Source: Oscillospiraceae bacterium
GTDB lineage: Bacteria; Bacillota; Clostridia; Oscillospirales; CAG-272
Length of the DNA stretch: 64,000 nt
Reading direction: 5' to 3'
Assembly: GCA_015064555.1 (NCBI GenBank)
Contig: SVRZ01000002.1
Location: 37,949-101,948 of the forward strand
A program made the translations under genes and the position numbers. Each line of letters begins with the position of its first letter. The first letter of the stretch is position 1. Positions 53,648 through 61,843 of the stretch are shown piece after piece. The notes beneath the pieces are model-generated. The model was not told the DNA's origin. It did not search any database and was given only the letters and a program-made list of their open reading frames with translations.

Positions 53648-54730
53648 CTACTTTACGTAAGAACCGACCATTTTTACACGGTCGCAATATTCCTCAAGGT
53701 CCTCAAGCATTCTTCTGCCTTCCTTGGTGTTGGCATTTCCCTCGGCTTCGATGTAGAAGTAGTATTGCCACATAAGTGCCTTCATCGGGCGGGAGCGCAG
53801 AGTACGCATATTGAAGTTATGCTTTCCTATAATATCAAGTGCCTTTGCAAGAGCACCTGCCTCATTCTTAACGGTGAATAGGATTATGCTGTGAATGCCG
53901 GGCTCGTTTGCCTCATGCTTATGCTCACTTCTTGAGAATACCGCGAAGCGTGTCGTGTTTGTGCGGGATTCGTTTATATTTTTCTCGATGACCTTCAGTC
54001 CGAAGAGCGATGCGGCACTCTCGCTCGCTATCGCGCCTACCGTTTTATCGCCGAGCCTTTGCACCTCTTCTGCGGCGAGGGCGGTGTTTTCAAATTCCTC
54101 CTCGGTAAAGCCGTGTGCCCGGATATAGCTCTTGCACTGAGCGAGTGCCTGAGGATGGCTTATGACCTTTTTTATATCCAGGATGGATGCATCGGGCGTG
54201 CCGAGCAGGCAGTGAGATATATCAATATCTATTATCCCGTTTACCTTCAAGGGACCCGAGAACATAAGATCGGTGACTGCGCCGACCTCTCCGTTAAAGC
54301 TGTTTTCGATCGGGAGCACAACGGTATCGCACTCGCCCGATACGCACGCATTATATGCCGCCTCAAAATTCGGGTATGCGATCTTGCGCGAGGTGGGGAA
54401 GAGCTTGCAGGCGGCTATATATGCAAATGCCCCCGCCACTCCCGAATAGGCGACGCGCATTCCGTTCATAAGCCGGTCCTGATAACTGCGGGAGATCTCC
54501 ATGGTCCTCTGCAGAAAGCTTACGTAGAATGGGCGCAGCTCCTCGCACTCAAGCGCCGTCGCGTTTTTTTCTATAACTTCGCGCTCGCGCGCGGCATCGA
54601 GTATTGGAAGACCGTGCGCCGCCTTGTATTCGGCGACGTCCTTTGCCGCGGCCATCCTCCGTGCAAAAAGCTCGCGCATCTCTCTGTCTATATCGTTTAT
54701 GTCTTTTCTTATATCCTTTATATCTCTCAT
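53648..54730 (-). CDS. pheA: Bifunctional chorismate mutase-prephenate dehydratase
   Basis: A 360-residue P-protein that makes phenylpyruvate from chorismate. Residues 1-85 form an AroQ-type chorismate mutase (DIRKDINDIDREMRELFARR, then VAEYKAAHGLPILDAARE), about 95-275 the prephenate dehydratase (VAYSGVAGAFAYIAA, VLPIENSFNGEVGAVTDL, NTTRFAVFSRS with the catalytic threonine), and about 285-355 an ACT domain (HSIILFTVKNEAGALAKAL, LRSRPMKALMWQYYFYIE) for feedback by phenylalanine. The usual ESRP is RSRP here. I start at ATG 54730 after GAGGATAAGAAA. Confidence 0.95.
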   Translation of the reverse strand: MRDIKDIRKDINDIDREMRELFARRMAAAKDVAEYKAAHGLPILDAAREREVIEKNATALECEELRPFYVSFLQRTMEISRSYQDRLMNGMRVAYSGVAGAFAYIAACKLFPTSRKIAYPNFEAAYNACVSGECDTVVLPIENSFNGEVGAVTDLMFSGPLKVNGIIDIDISHCLLGTPDASILDIKKVISHPQALAQCKSYIRAHGFTEEEFENTALAAEEVQRLGDKTVGAIASESAASLFGLKVIEKNINESRTNTTRFAVFSRSEHKHEANEPGIHSIILFTVKNEAGALAKALDIIGKHNFNMRTLRSRPMKALMWQYYFYIEAEGNANTKEGRRMLEDLEEYCDRVKMVGSYVK

Positions 54731-54740
54731 TTTCTTATCC

Positions 54741-55937
54741 TCACAGGGTGTTTTTGAATTCCTCGGCAAGCATGCGGAAGGCGATCAGAGAGCGCTCTAT
54801 CATATCGGGGCTCTGGCAGTATGCTATCCTGACGTAGCCGGGACATCCGAAATCGTCGGACGGAACTAAAAGCAGACCGTATTTACGTGCGGCAAGGGAA
54901 AACTCCTTCGCATCCGGGCAGAGCGATCTTACGAAAAGGTAGAACGCACCGTCGGGCCGTGCCATCTCATAGCCGTATTCGGTGAGTGCAGAGTATAGAG
55001 TATCGCGGTTTTTCTTGTATATCCCGATATCCGATGAGATGCCGCAGCATTCGGCAACCAGCCTTTGCAACAGACTCGGCGCGCAAACGTAGCCGAGTGC
55101 GCGTCCTGCACCGCATATAGTCCGAAATACCGTATCCGCATCAGCCATATCGGGCGAAACGAATGCATAGCCTATTCTGTCGCCCGGGATGGAGAGCGAT
55201 TTGCTGTATGAATAGCAAACTACCGTATTTTTATAGAAATTGGGTACAAACGGGACTTCGATGCCATCGTAAACGAGCTCGCGGTAGGGCTCGTCCGATA
55301 TAAGGTATATCGTCTTGCCGAATTCTTCGCTCTTGTCTTTGAGAAGCCCGGCGAGCGCGGCGATATCCTCCTTAGGGTAAACGACACCCGTAGGATTATT
55401 CGGGGAATTGATTATGATCGCGGCGGTGGTTTTGTCTATCGCCTTCGCTATTGCATCAATATCGGGGCGGAAATCCGCGCGAGTGAGCACAGGGACGAGG
55501 TTCGCTCCGCATGCTTCGACGAAGACCTTGTACTCGGGGAAGTAGGGGGCGGGGGTTATAACGCTCTCGCCCTCGGTCACGACCGCGCCAAGCACTGCGC
55601 TGAGCGCCGCCGCCGCACCTGCTGTCATATAGATAAGAGAGGGATCGGCATTCGCGCCGAAGCTCGTCCTTATGTAGTCGGCGATCCTCGAGCGGACCTC
55701 TATGTCGCCCTCTGCGGATGTATAGCCGTGAAGTAATGTGGGCGAGCAGTCCTTTATCAGCTTGGTGAGTACCTCGTCTACCTTTTTTGGCGGTGCAACA
55801 CTCGGGTTACCGAGTGAATAATCAAACACCGCATCATCTCCGCGCTCGCGGCGAAGAGACTTGCCGTATTCAAAAAGCTCTCTTATGGTAGATCTTTTGG
55901 TTCCGAGCTTTCGCATTTTCTCATTAAGCACGATCAT
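54741..55937 (-). CDS. PLP-dependent aminotransferase, class I/II (likely aromatic)
   Basis: A 398-residue fold-type I aminotransferase. Motifs: FDYSLGNPSVAPP, HGYTSAEGDIEVR, INSPNNPTGVVYPKEDI, LISDEPYRELVYDG and SYSKSLSIPGDRIGYAF, where the lysine binds PLP, and RPDGAFYLFVRS. Sequence fits the aspartate/aromatic aminotransferase group. As the first gene of a Phe/Tyr operon it probably transaminates phenylpyruvate and 4-hydroxyphenylpyruvate, the last step to both amino acids; the substrate is inferred from context. The ATG 55937 and GTG 55931 are both possible starts; GAGGT suits the latter better. Confidence 0.9.
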   Translation of the reverse strand: MIVLNEKMRKLGTKRSTIRELFEYGKSLRRERGDDAVFDYSLGNPSVAPPKKVDEVLTKLIKDCSPTLLHGYTSAEGDIEVRSRIADYIRTSFGANADPSLIYMTAGAAAALSAVLGAVVTEGESVITPAPYFPEYKVFVEACGANLVPVLTRADFRPDIDAIAKAIDKTTAAIIINSPNNPTGVVYPKEDIAALAGLLKDKSEEFGKTIYLISDEPYRELVYDGIEVPFVPNFYKNTVVCYSYSKSLSIPGDRIGYAFVSPDMADADTVFRTICGAGRALGYVCAPSLLQRLVAECCGISSDIGIYKKNRDTLYSALTEYGYEMARPDGAFYLFVRSLCPDAKEFSLAARKYGLLLVPSDDFGCPGYVRIAYCQSPDMIERSLIAFRMLAEEFKNTL

Positions 55938-56000
55938 TCACCTCACTGTTTGCTTACTGCACGCGCTCACCGCGCTTTAGTTTAATAAAATAATATAAAT

Positions 56001-56029
56001 ATTATAGCCTTTCATATCGGTAATGTCAA
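56001..56029 (-). promoter_or_regulatory. Promoter of the aromatic amino acid operon
   Basis: On the minus strand: TTGACA (56029-56024), 17-base spacer, TATAAT (56006-56001), a full consensus about 60 bases before the aminotransferase start. It is the only promoter recognised for the nine genes. Confidence 0.92.
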
Positions 56030-56369
56030 TAGGAAATCGATTATTTTTTCGTTTCTGCAAGCATTCCTGACCTTTTGAGGGTAAATTTGCGGTGAAGATT
56101 GCCGAAAAAATCCTGAAAACAAGAAAATACTGTGACTTTTCAAATATTGGTGCAGAAAAAATGTCGAAAAAATATAAAAAAACAAATTTCCCGTAAAAAA
56201 TGAACCATAATGGTAAAAACAGTTGATAATAAAAGGAATATCAGTTTTTTCGCCATTATAAGTCCCCATCCCCGACAGACTGATAAAAATATAGGTAAAA
56301 AATGCCGTTTTCTTCTCTTGCGGCAAAAAAGCTGACGGAAGAAGGCGATATTTTAATGCTCGCTTGTAA

Positions 56370-56398
56370 TTGTAATTTCGGATTTTTGCGGTTATAAT
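56370..56398 (+). promoter_or_regulatory. Promoter of the giant surface protein gene
   Basis: TTGTAA (56370-56375), 17-base spacer, TATAAT (56393-56398), about 40 bases before the ATG. Confidence 0.8.
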
Positions 56399-56439
56399 TG
56401 TATTCACACAAATGGAAAAATATGCCAAAGGAGAAGAAA

Positions 56440-59400
56440 ATGAAATTACAAAAGGAACAAAAGGCAATGAAGAAGGAAGCTATGCCGATCGCTAAGATCG
56501 CGCTGACGGTCATCATAATGATAGCGGCGCTTTTATCTGTATTCGGCTTTGCATCGATGGCTTTGGAAGTGGCAGATACCGATAGTGGGCTCGCGGAGGG
56601 GGCGGTTGATTACATAGTATCCGCATCCGATAGCGGCTATCGCGCAGTCAGCGAAACGGGCAATGAGGAATGCCGCGATCTTGCAGAGCTCCTGATACTT
56701 ATTTCAGCGAGTGCAAAGGAAATAAGCTTCAATAATGTAAAGTATGAGGGAAGCGTAAATATTCCTTCCGATACGGTCCTTACGGGAAAGCTCGAGCTTG
56801 AGGGAGGAAATCTCACACTCGCCGGTAACGTTACACTTGACGGTCTTGATCTTAAGCTGACTGACGGAAGTCTTCGCATAAAGAGCGGCGAAGTAAAAAT
56901 GACCTCGGGCTTCATAAGCGCTACCGGGACCGCGGCAGTGCTCCTCGACCATTCATCCTCTGCGGTCTTTTCGTTGGAGGGCGGAAGTATTACGTCCGAA
57001 TCGGCAGGGGGCACTGTTGTTTCCCGGCAGGGTAGTCTTCGCATCCTCGGCGGAAGTATAACCGGAAAATACGGTGTTGCGGTAGATAATTACGCCACCC
57101 TTACCGTGGTTGGTGCGCCCACTCTCACGGGTAACGGCGCATCGGTTTCTACCTCGCGCCCGATAATACTTTCCGATAGCGGAATGACCTACTCGGGAAG
57201 CATGTCGGTTTCCTATCGCGCGGAGTTTCCCAAGGGTAGCTTCACCGAGGTCTTTTACGGTGCAGCCGAGTCCATGACCGAAAAGATCACCCTTCTTGAC
57301 AGTCATGGTGCTGAAGTAGAAAAGCGCTTTTTTGTTTCATCGGCATACTCTGATGAAAAGAATTTTATAGCAGTCTATCTGCCGCACACGGCTACCTTTT
57401 ATTCGGACGGTGAGCCGATACTCACAAGGGAATTTCTTAGCGGCGAGCGCCTGGGCGCGGCTCCTGTTCCCGAAAAGAGCGGTTATAGCTTTGTCGGATG
57501 GTTCACAGGGCTTGATCTGAAGGAGGAATACAATTTTGCCGAGACCGAGAACCGTGACGTGAAGCTGTATTCGTCCTTTTCTCTCGCACCACCCGAATTC
57601 TCTATATCTTCACTTTCGTTTATCTACGATGAGAAAGTACACGCCCTCGGCTTTGATAAGCTTTCTCACCCCCTAGGTAAGGACGGTAGCTATAGCTACG
57701 TCTGGTACAAAAATTCCGAGCCTACATCTTGCAGCTCTTCAAGTGTGAATATTAAGGATGTTAAGGACAGCGGAGAGTATTATTGCAAACTAACATTTGC
57801 ATATAAGGGCGATTTTGTGGAGATCAATACCCCAATCGTAAAGGTTGAGGTTAAGAAGCGCGAGATAAAAATGCCGAAATTTGATAGCGCGGAATATACC
57901 GGCGAGCTTATTCTGCCATCGATTCCGCAGTCCTATATATGGACAGCAACCTCTGAGGGCGGAGAGGCGGTGGGAGAATACCCGATAAAGGTTACGCTCA
58001 TCGATCCCGAGAATAATAAATGGGCAGGCTCCGATTCCGCGAGCATTACCGTTAAATTCGGTATAACAAAGGCTAAAAATGCTTTTATAGGCAACTATGA
58101 GATAAGCGGAGGCTATGTCGGGCTACCTGTTTCGGTAAAGGCAGAGGCAAAATTCGGTAAGATAACTTTATTCTGGTCAGAGGATGGCTTCACCTATACC
58201 GATAAGGCACCGACAGAGCCGGGGAAATATTACGTTGAGCTACGTGTACCGGAGAGCGATAATTATTATTCGCTCGAATCTCTGCCGAGCATCGTTGAGC
58301 TTCTTGCAGAGCTGCCTGTCGGCATCAAGCTGGAGAAGCCGCCCACAAGGACCGAGTACCGTGTTTTCGATAAGATGGATCTCAGCGGAGCTGAGTTTTC
58401 GATAACATATAATAGCGGCAGAAACGAGCAGATAAGTGCAGAGCGTGTCAGGATAATCTATAAGAGCGGCGATTGCTTCCTTGCAACCGACAGCTCGGTC
58501 CTTGCCGAATTCGGCGGCGTCAGCGTTCCTATCCCTGTGGTGATATCCGCCGCGGAATATGACCTTTCCGGCATAGTGTTTGATGACAGGTGCGTTACCT
58601 ATAACGGCAAGCGGCATACTATATCCGTCAGCGGTTCTGTAAAGGGTAAGGATGGAATTCCGCTCACCTGGCGGGTTGTCGGCGGCGGTATTGATGCAGG
58701 TACTTATACCGTCACGCTGGAGTTTTCCACCGAGAGCATCAACTATCTCACCCCGGAACCCTTGAGTGCAACTCTTACCATTGAGCCTATGGCACTCTCT
58801 GTTGAATACAGCGGCATCGAATTCGTATATGACGGCACGCCCAAGCTCCCGTCGGCAAAGATCACCAATGCCGATGGTCTTGCCATCAGCCTGACTCTTA
58901 CGGGCGGAGCTACCGATGCAGGCAGCTATATAGCAACCGCCAGGGTCAGCGACAAGAACTATACGCTTAAAAATCCGACGGTTGAATACAAGATTTTACG
59001 CGCGGATATAGACCTTTCGAAGATAGAATGGAGCGCTAAAAGCTTTACCTATAATGGCACTGCACATACTGTAACTGTCAGCGGATTGCCAACATATGTT
59101 AGCATAGCGGGCTATGCTAACGCATCGTTTACCGATGCGGGTGAGTATCGCGCAGAGGTCAAGCTTCTTTATAATGAGAAGAATTTCAATCCTCCAGAGC
59201 CTATATATCACAGCTGGTCTGTCCTTGCGGCAGAATATGATATGAGCGGCTTCGGCTTTCCCGAGGCAAGCTTCGTTTATGACGGTAATATTCATTATCC
59301 CTTGCCAAAGGGCGATCTGCCCAAGGGGCTTGACGGAAGCTCTCCCGAGTACAGCTTTTCCGCAGGCGCAACTCACGTTTCGGACGGTAAAGTGACGGTA

Positions 59401-61719
59401 ACGGTGAAGTACACCTCGGTGAGCAAAAACTATCTCTCTCCCGAAAGCGAGGTAACATACGTCAGTATAACGCCGAAGAGCATAAACGTTTTATGGGGCA
59501 TATCCGAGTTCGTCTACGATGGGAAGGAGCATCTCCCGTCGGCAAAGTCGGACGAATGCGAGCTTACTGTGAGCGGATCGGCAACCGATGCGGGCGATTA
59601 CGTAGCAAGGGCAGTGCCCGTAAGCACGGATTACGTTATCTCGAATGAAACCTTTGATTTCAAAATAGAGAAGGCAATCAACGGCTGGCAGACTCCGCCT
59701 GCGGCGTCCGATATTTATGAGGGTGATGAGATAGCCCTTTCGGCAAAATCGGTCTTTGGCACTGCCGAAATAAGCTTTTACAGCGATAATGAGCTGACAG
59801 ATAAAATTGAAAAGCCCACAGCTCCCGGCATATATTATGCGGTCGTGTCGGTCGCCGAGGGCAAGAACTACAAGTCGCTCATCTCGGAGGCACTCAGCTT
59901 CGAGATCATAAAGGTAGTACCGATTTCGATATCTGCCGAAATATCCGGTGAGCTTGTGGCAATGTCGGGAATAAATGACGGTGCTATAACCGTATTCTTG
60001 GAACACAATAACGGCACAAAGACCGCCCTTCCGCTCTCCTCGCTTACTGTGAGGTATGAGAGCGGTGAGCATCTTCTCCGCTCGCATAAGGAGCTGACGC
60101 TCTCTTACGGCGACTTCTCTGTAAGGCTTGATATAGAGGTCGCGGCGGCAGAGTATGATATGTCGGGTGCAAGATGGGATGGCACCCACCACGTATATGA
60201 CGGAGGTGAAAAGACGGCAACCCTGACAGGTCTTCCCGAGGGAGTTACCGTATCCGAGTATATACTGAATTCTGCGACCAACGCGGGCAGATATATCCTT
60301 TCCGCTACCCTCGCATACGATACGGAAAATTACAAGCAGCCTGTCATTCCCGAAACAGAGCTTGTCATAGAGAAGCAGATAATACCGCTGCCGTCCTTGA
60401 CACCCGCCGTGTATGACGGCAGCTATCACGAGGCACATATAGAGCCGAGCGCGCTGTTTACCTACAAGACGGGCGGCGGAACAACGCCCGGTGTCTACAG
60501 TGTTATCCTGACGCTTGCCGACAGTGCAAACTATGCATTTGAGGGCGGAGTAACCGAGCTCTCCTTCGAGATACTCAGGCGTCCTGTGACGGTCACCGTA
60601 GGAGAGGACGGTGCCAGCTATACCGTAACAGAGGGCTCGCTCCTTGAGGGCGATACTCTCGGTGAGGAATACTACACCGAGGAGGGGCTTGTATACCTTA
60701 AGGCGGCAAATCCTTATTACGACGTTACGGTAATACCGCTTGAAAAGGATAATAGCGAGAGCATATGGGTAATACTTATCCTTCTGCTCGCGGTGCTTAT
60801 ACTTCTCCTAGGCTCATATATCTTTATAAGCCGCAGAACCGCTCCGCGTGCGGCGGCTGATAAGGGCGCAGCTGTATACGCAAAAAAAGAAAAAGCCCCG
60901 TCCGCAAAGGTGATAGTAAAGACAGGAAAAGCAGAGAGCGAGAAAGCAGACACTGCCGGGCAAACGACTAAAAAGCTAGCTAATGAGCTATCCGAAGCAC
61001 CGCTTCAGACGCTTATGGCGGTAGACGAGCCGCATGCAAACAGCCTGATAAGCGACACGCTTGCAAAGAGTCTGCTCACAGAGAGCGACCTTACTATAGA
61101 AACCGATGGCACAAGGCGCACTATAGTAAATATTGACCTTATATCCGACAACTTCGAGCCGGGTGCCGAGGTCGATATAAATGCGATGAAGGAGAAGGGA
61201 ATAATCCCCTCGGATACAAGGTACGTAAAGGTACTCGGCGGCGGTGTTATAGATAAGCCACTGACCGTTATCGCAAATGCTTTCAGCCTCTCTGCGATAA
61301 AAATGATCGCCCTGACGGGCGGCGTGGCAAGGCACGCAAAAACGGTTCGCCGCCGCACCGAGGACACAGCCGTCAAGGCTACGTCCTCCGAGCAGGAAGG
61401 CGTCATCATCGAGCATATTGACGCAAAGAGCGATATCGATGATATCGACATAAACGCCCTCGCGGTAGAAAGCGAGTCCTGTCCGACGATAGAGATAATC
61501 TTCACCCATAGCGATGAAGTGCCGATGGCGCAGACCGATAATACGGTAACGGCACAGCAGGATACCACGGTAACGGCATTGCCCGACACCGCGGTAACAG
61601 CAGAGGCGGAGGAAATATCATCCGCGCGATCAAAAACCGCCGAAAGCTCGGATACCGAAAACATCCCCGATATAACAAAATCCGCCACCGACCCCTCGGA
61701 TGACGGTAAAAAACAGTAA
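56440..61719 (+). CDS. Giant surface protein with MBG-type repeats, membrane segment and uL15-like tail
   Basis: A 1759-residue protein. An N-terminal helix (about 18-40) is followed by a beta-helix-like region (60-260; LEGGSITSES, LRILGGSITGKYG), an InlB-type repeat (about 310-385; FVGWFTGLDLKEEYNFAE) and a long series of MBG/bacterial-immunoglobulin-like repeats (about 390-1430) with recurring YNG/YDG motifs and TDAG(S/T)Y strands. A membrane helix (about 1440-1460) and RRT stop-transfer follow. The remaining 300 residues should be cytoplasmic and contain, at about 1561-1630, a segment like the C-terminal half of ribosomal protein uL15: VDINAMKEKGIIPSD, YVKVLGGGVIDKPLTV, ANAFSLSAIKMIALTGG. 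The end is acidic and repetitive. I start at ATG 56440 after AAAGGAGAAGAAA. Function unknown; adhesion is likely for the outer part. Confidence 0.8.
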   Translation: MKLQKEQKAMKKEAMPIAKIALTVIIMIAALLSVFGFASMALEVADTDSGLAEGAVDYIVSASDSGYRAVSETGNEECRDLAELLILISASAKEISFNNVKYEGSVNIPSDTVLTGKLELEGGNLTLAGNVTLDGLDLKLTDGSLRIKSGEVKMTSGFISATGTAAVLLDHSSSAVFSLEGGSITSESAGGTVVSRQGSLRILGGSITGKYGVAVDNYATLTVVGAPTLTGNGASVSTSRPIILSDSGMTYSGSMSVSYRAEFPKGSFTEVFYGAAESMTEKITLLDSHGAEVEKRFFVSSAYSDEKNFIAVYLPHTATFYSDGEPILTREFLSGERLGAAPVPEKSGYSFVGWFTGLDLKEEYNFAETENRDVKLYSSFSLAPPEFSISSLSFIYDEKVHALGFDKLSHPLGKDGSYSYVWYKNSEPTSCSSSSVNIKDVKDSGEYYCKLTFAYKGDFVEINTPIVKVEVKKREIKMPKFDSAEYTGELILPSIPQSYIWTATSEGGEAVGEYPIKVTLIDPENNKWAGSDSASITVKFGITKAKNAFIGNYEISGGYVGLPVSVKAEAKFGKITLFWSEDGFTYTDKAPTEPGKYYVELRVPESDNYYSLESLPSIVELLAELPVGIKLEKPPTRTEYRVFDKMDLSGAEFSITYNSGRNEQISAERVRIIYKSGDCFLATDSSVLAEFGGVSVPIPVVISAAEYDLSGIVFDDRCVTYNGKRHTISVSGSVKGKDGIPLTWRVVGGGIDAGTYTVTLEFSTESINYLTPEPLSATLTIEPMALSVEYSGIEFVYDGTPKLPSAKITNADGLAISLTLTGGATDAGSYIATARVSDKNYTLKNPTVEYKILRADIDLSKIEWSAKSFTYNGTAHTVTVSGLPTYVSIAGYANASFTDAGEYRAEVKLLYNEKNFNPPEPIYHSWSVLAAEYDMSGFGFPEASFVYDGNIHYPLPKGDLPKGLDGSSPEYSFSAGATHVSDGKVTVTVKYTSVSKNYLSPESEVTYVSITPKSINVLWGISEFVYDGKEHLPSAKSDECELTVSGSATDAGDYVARAVPVSTDYVISNETFDFKIEKAINGWQTPPAASDIYEGDEIALSAKSVFGTAEISFYSDNELTDKIEKPTAPGIYYAVVSVAEGKNYKSLISEALSFEIIKVVPISISAEISGELVAMSGINDGAITVFLEHNNGTKTALPLSSLTVRYESGEHLLRSHKELTLSYGDFSVRLDIEVAAAEYDMSGARWDGTHHVYDGGEKTATLTGLPEGVTVSEYILNSATNAGRYILSATLAYDTENYKQPVIPETELVIEKQIIPLPSLTPAVYDGSYHEAHIEPSALFTYKTGGGTTPGVYSVILTLADSANYAFEGGVTELSFEILRRPVTVTVGEDGASYTVTEGSLLEGDTLGEEYYTEEGLVYLKAANPYYDVTVIPLEKDNSESIWVILILLLAVLILLLGSYIFISRRTAPRAAADKGAAVYAKKEKAPSAKVIVKTGKAESEKADTAGQTTKKLANELSEAPLQTLMAVDEPHANSLISDTLAKSLLTESDLTIETDGTRRTIVNIDLISDNFEPGAEVDINAMKEKGIIPSDTRYVKVLGGGVIDKPLTVIANAFSLSAIKMIALTGGVARHAKTVRRRTEDTAVKATSSEQEGVIIEHIDAKSDIDDIDINALAVESESCPTIEIIFTHSDEVPMAQTDNTVTAQQDTTVTALPDTAVTAEAEEISSARSKTAESSDTENIPDITKSATDPSDDGKKQ

Positions 61720-61734
61720 AAAACAAATATGAAA

Positions 61735-61778
61735 AGCCCCGGCAAAGGCACGGAATATCCGTGTCCCTTGCCGGGGTT
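61735..61778. terminator. Terminator between the surface protein and the LRR protein
   Basis: CCCCGGCAA pairs with TTGCCGGGG, enclosing a CACGGA/TCCGTG stem, with an A-rich left flank and TTCT on the right. It separates two convergent genes. Confidence 0.8.
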
Positions 61779-61843
61779 CTGTTAATTCAGCCCTTCTGAT
61801 GTGAAAGCTTTTAGCTAAAAGAGCATCGATCAAAAATTTGTCT

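Larger units (their letters stand above)
55938..56439. other. 502-base divergent intergenic region
   Basis: No gene seen. It holds the minus-strand promoter of the aromatic operon (56001-56029) and the plus-strand promoter of the surface protein (56370-56398). The roughly 60-base aro leader contains a small GCGCGGTGAGCGCG hairpin; no T-box or leader peptide was found. The middle (56040-56350) is AT-rich and shows nothing I can name. Confidence 0.75.

Noticed and set aside
55938..56000. T-box or leader-peptide control of the aromatic operon
   Set aside because: The leader is only about 60 bases and has neither a T-box nor a short frame rich in Phe or Tyr.
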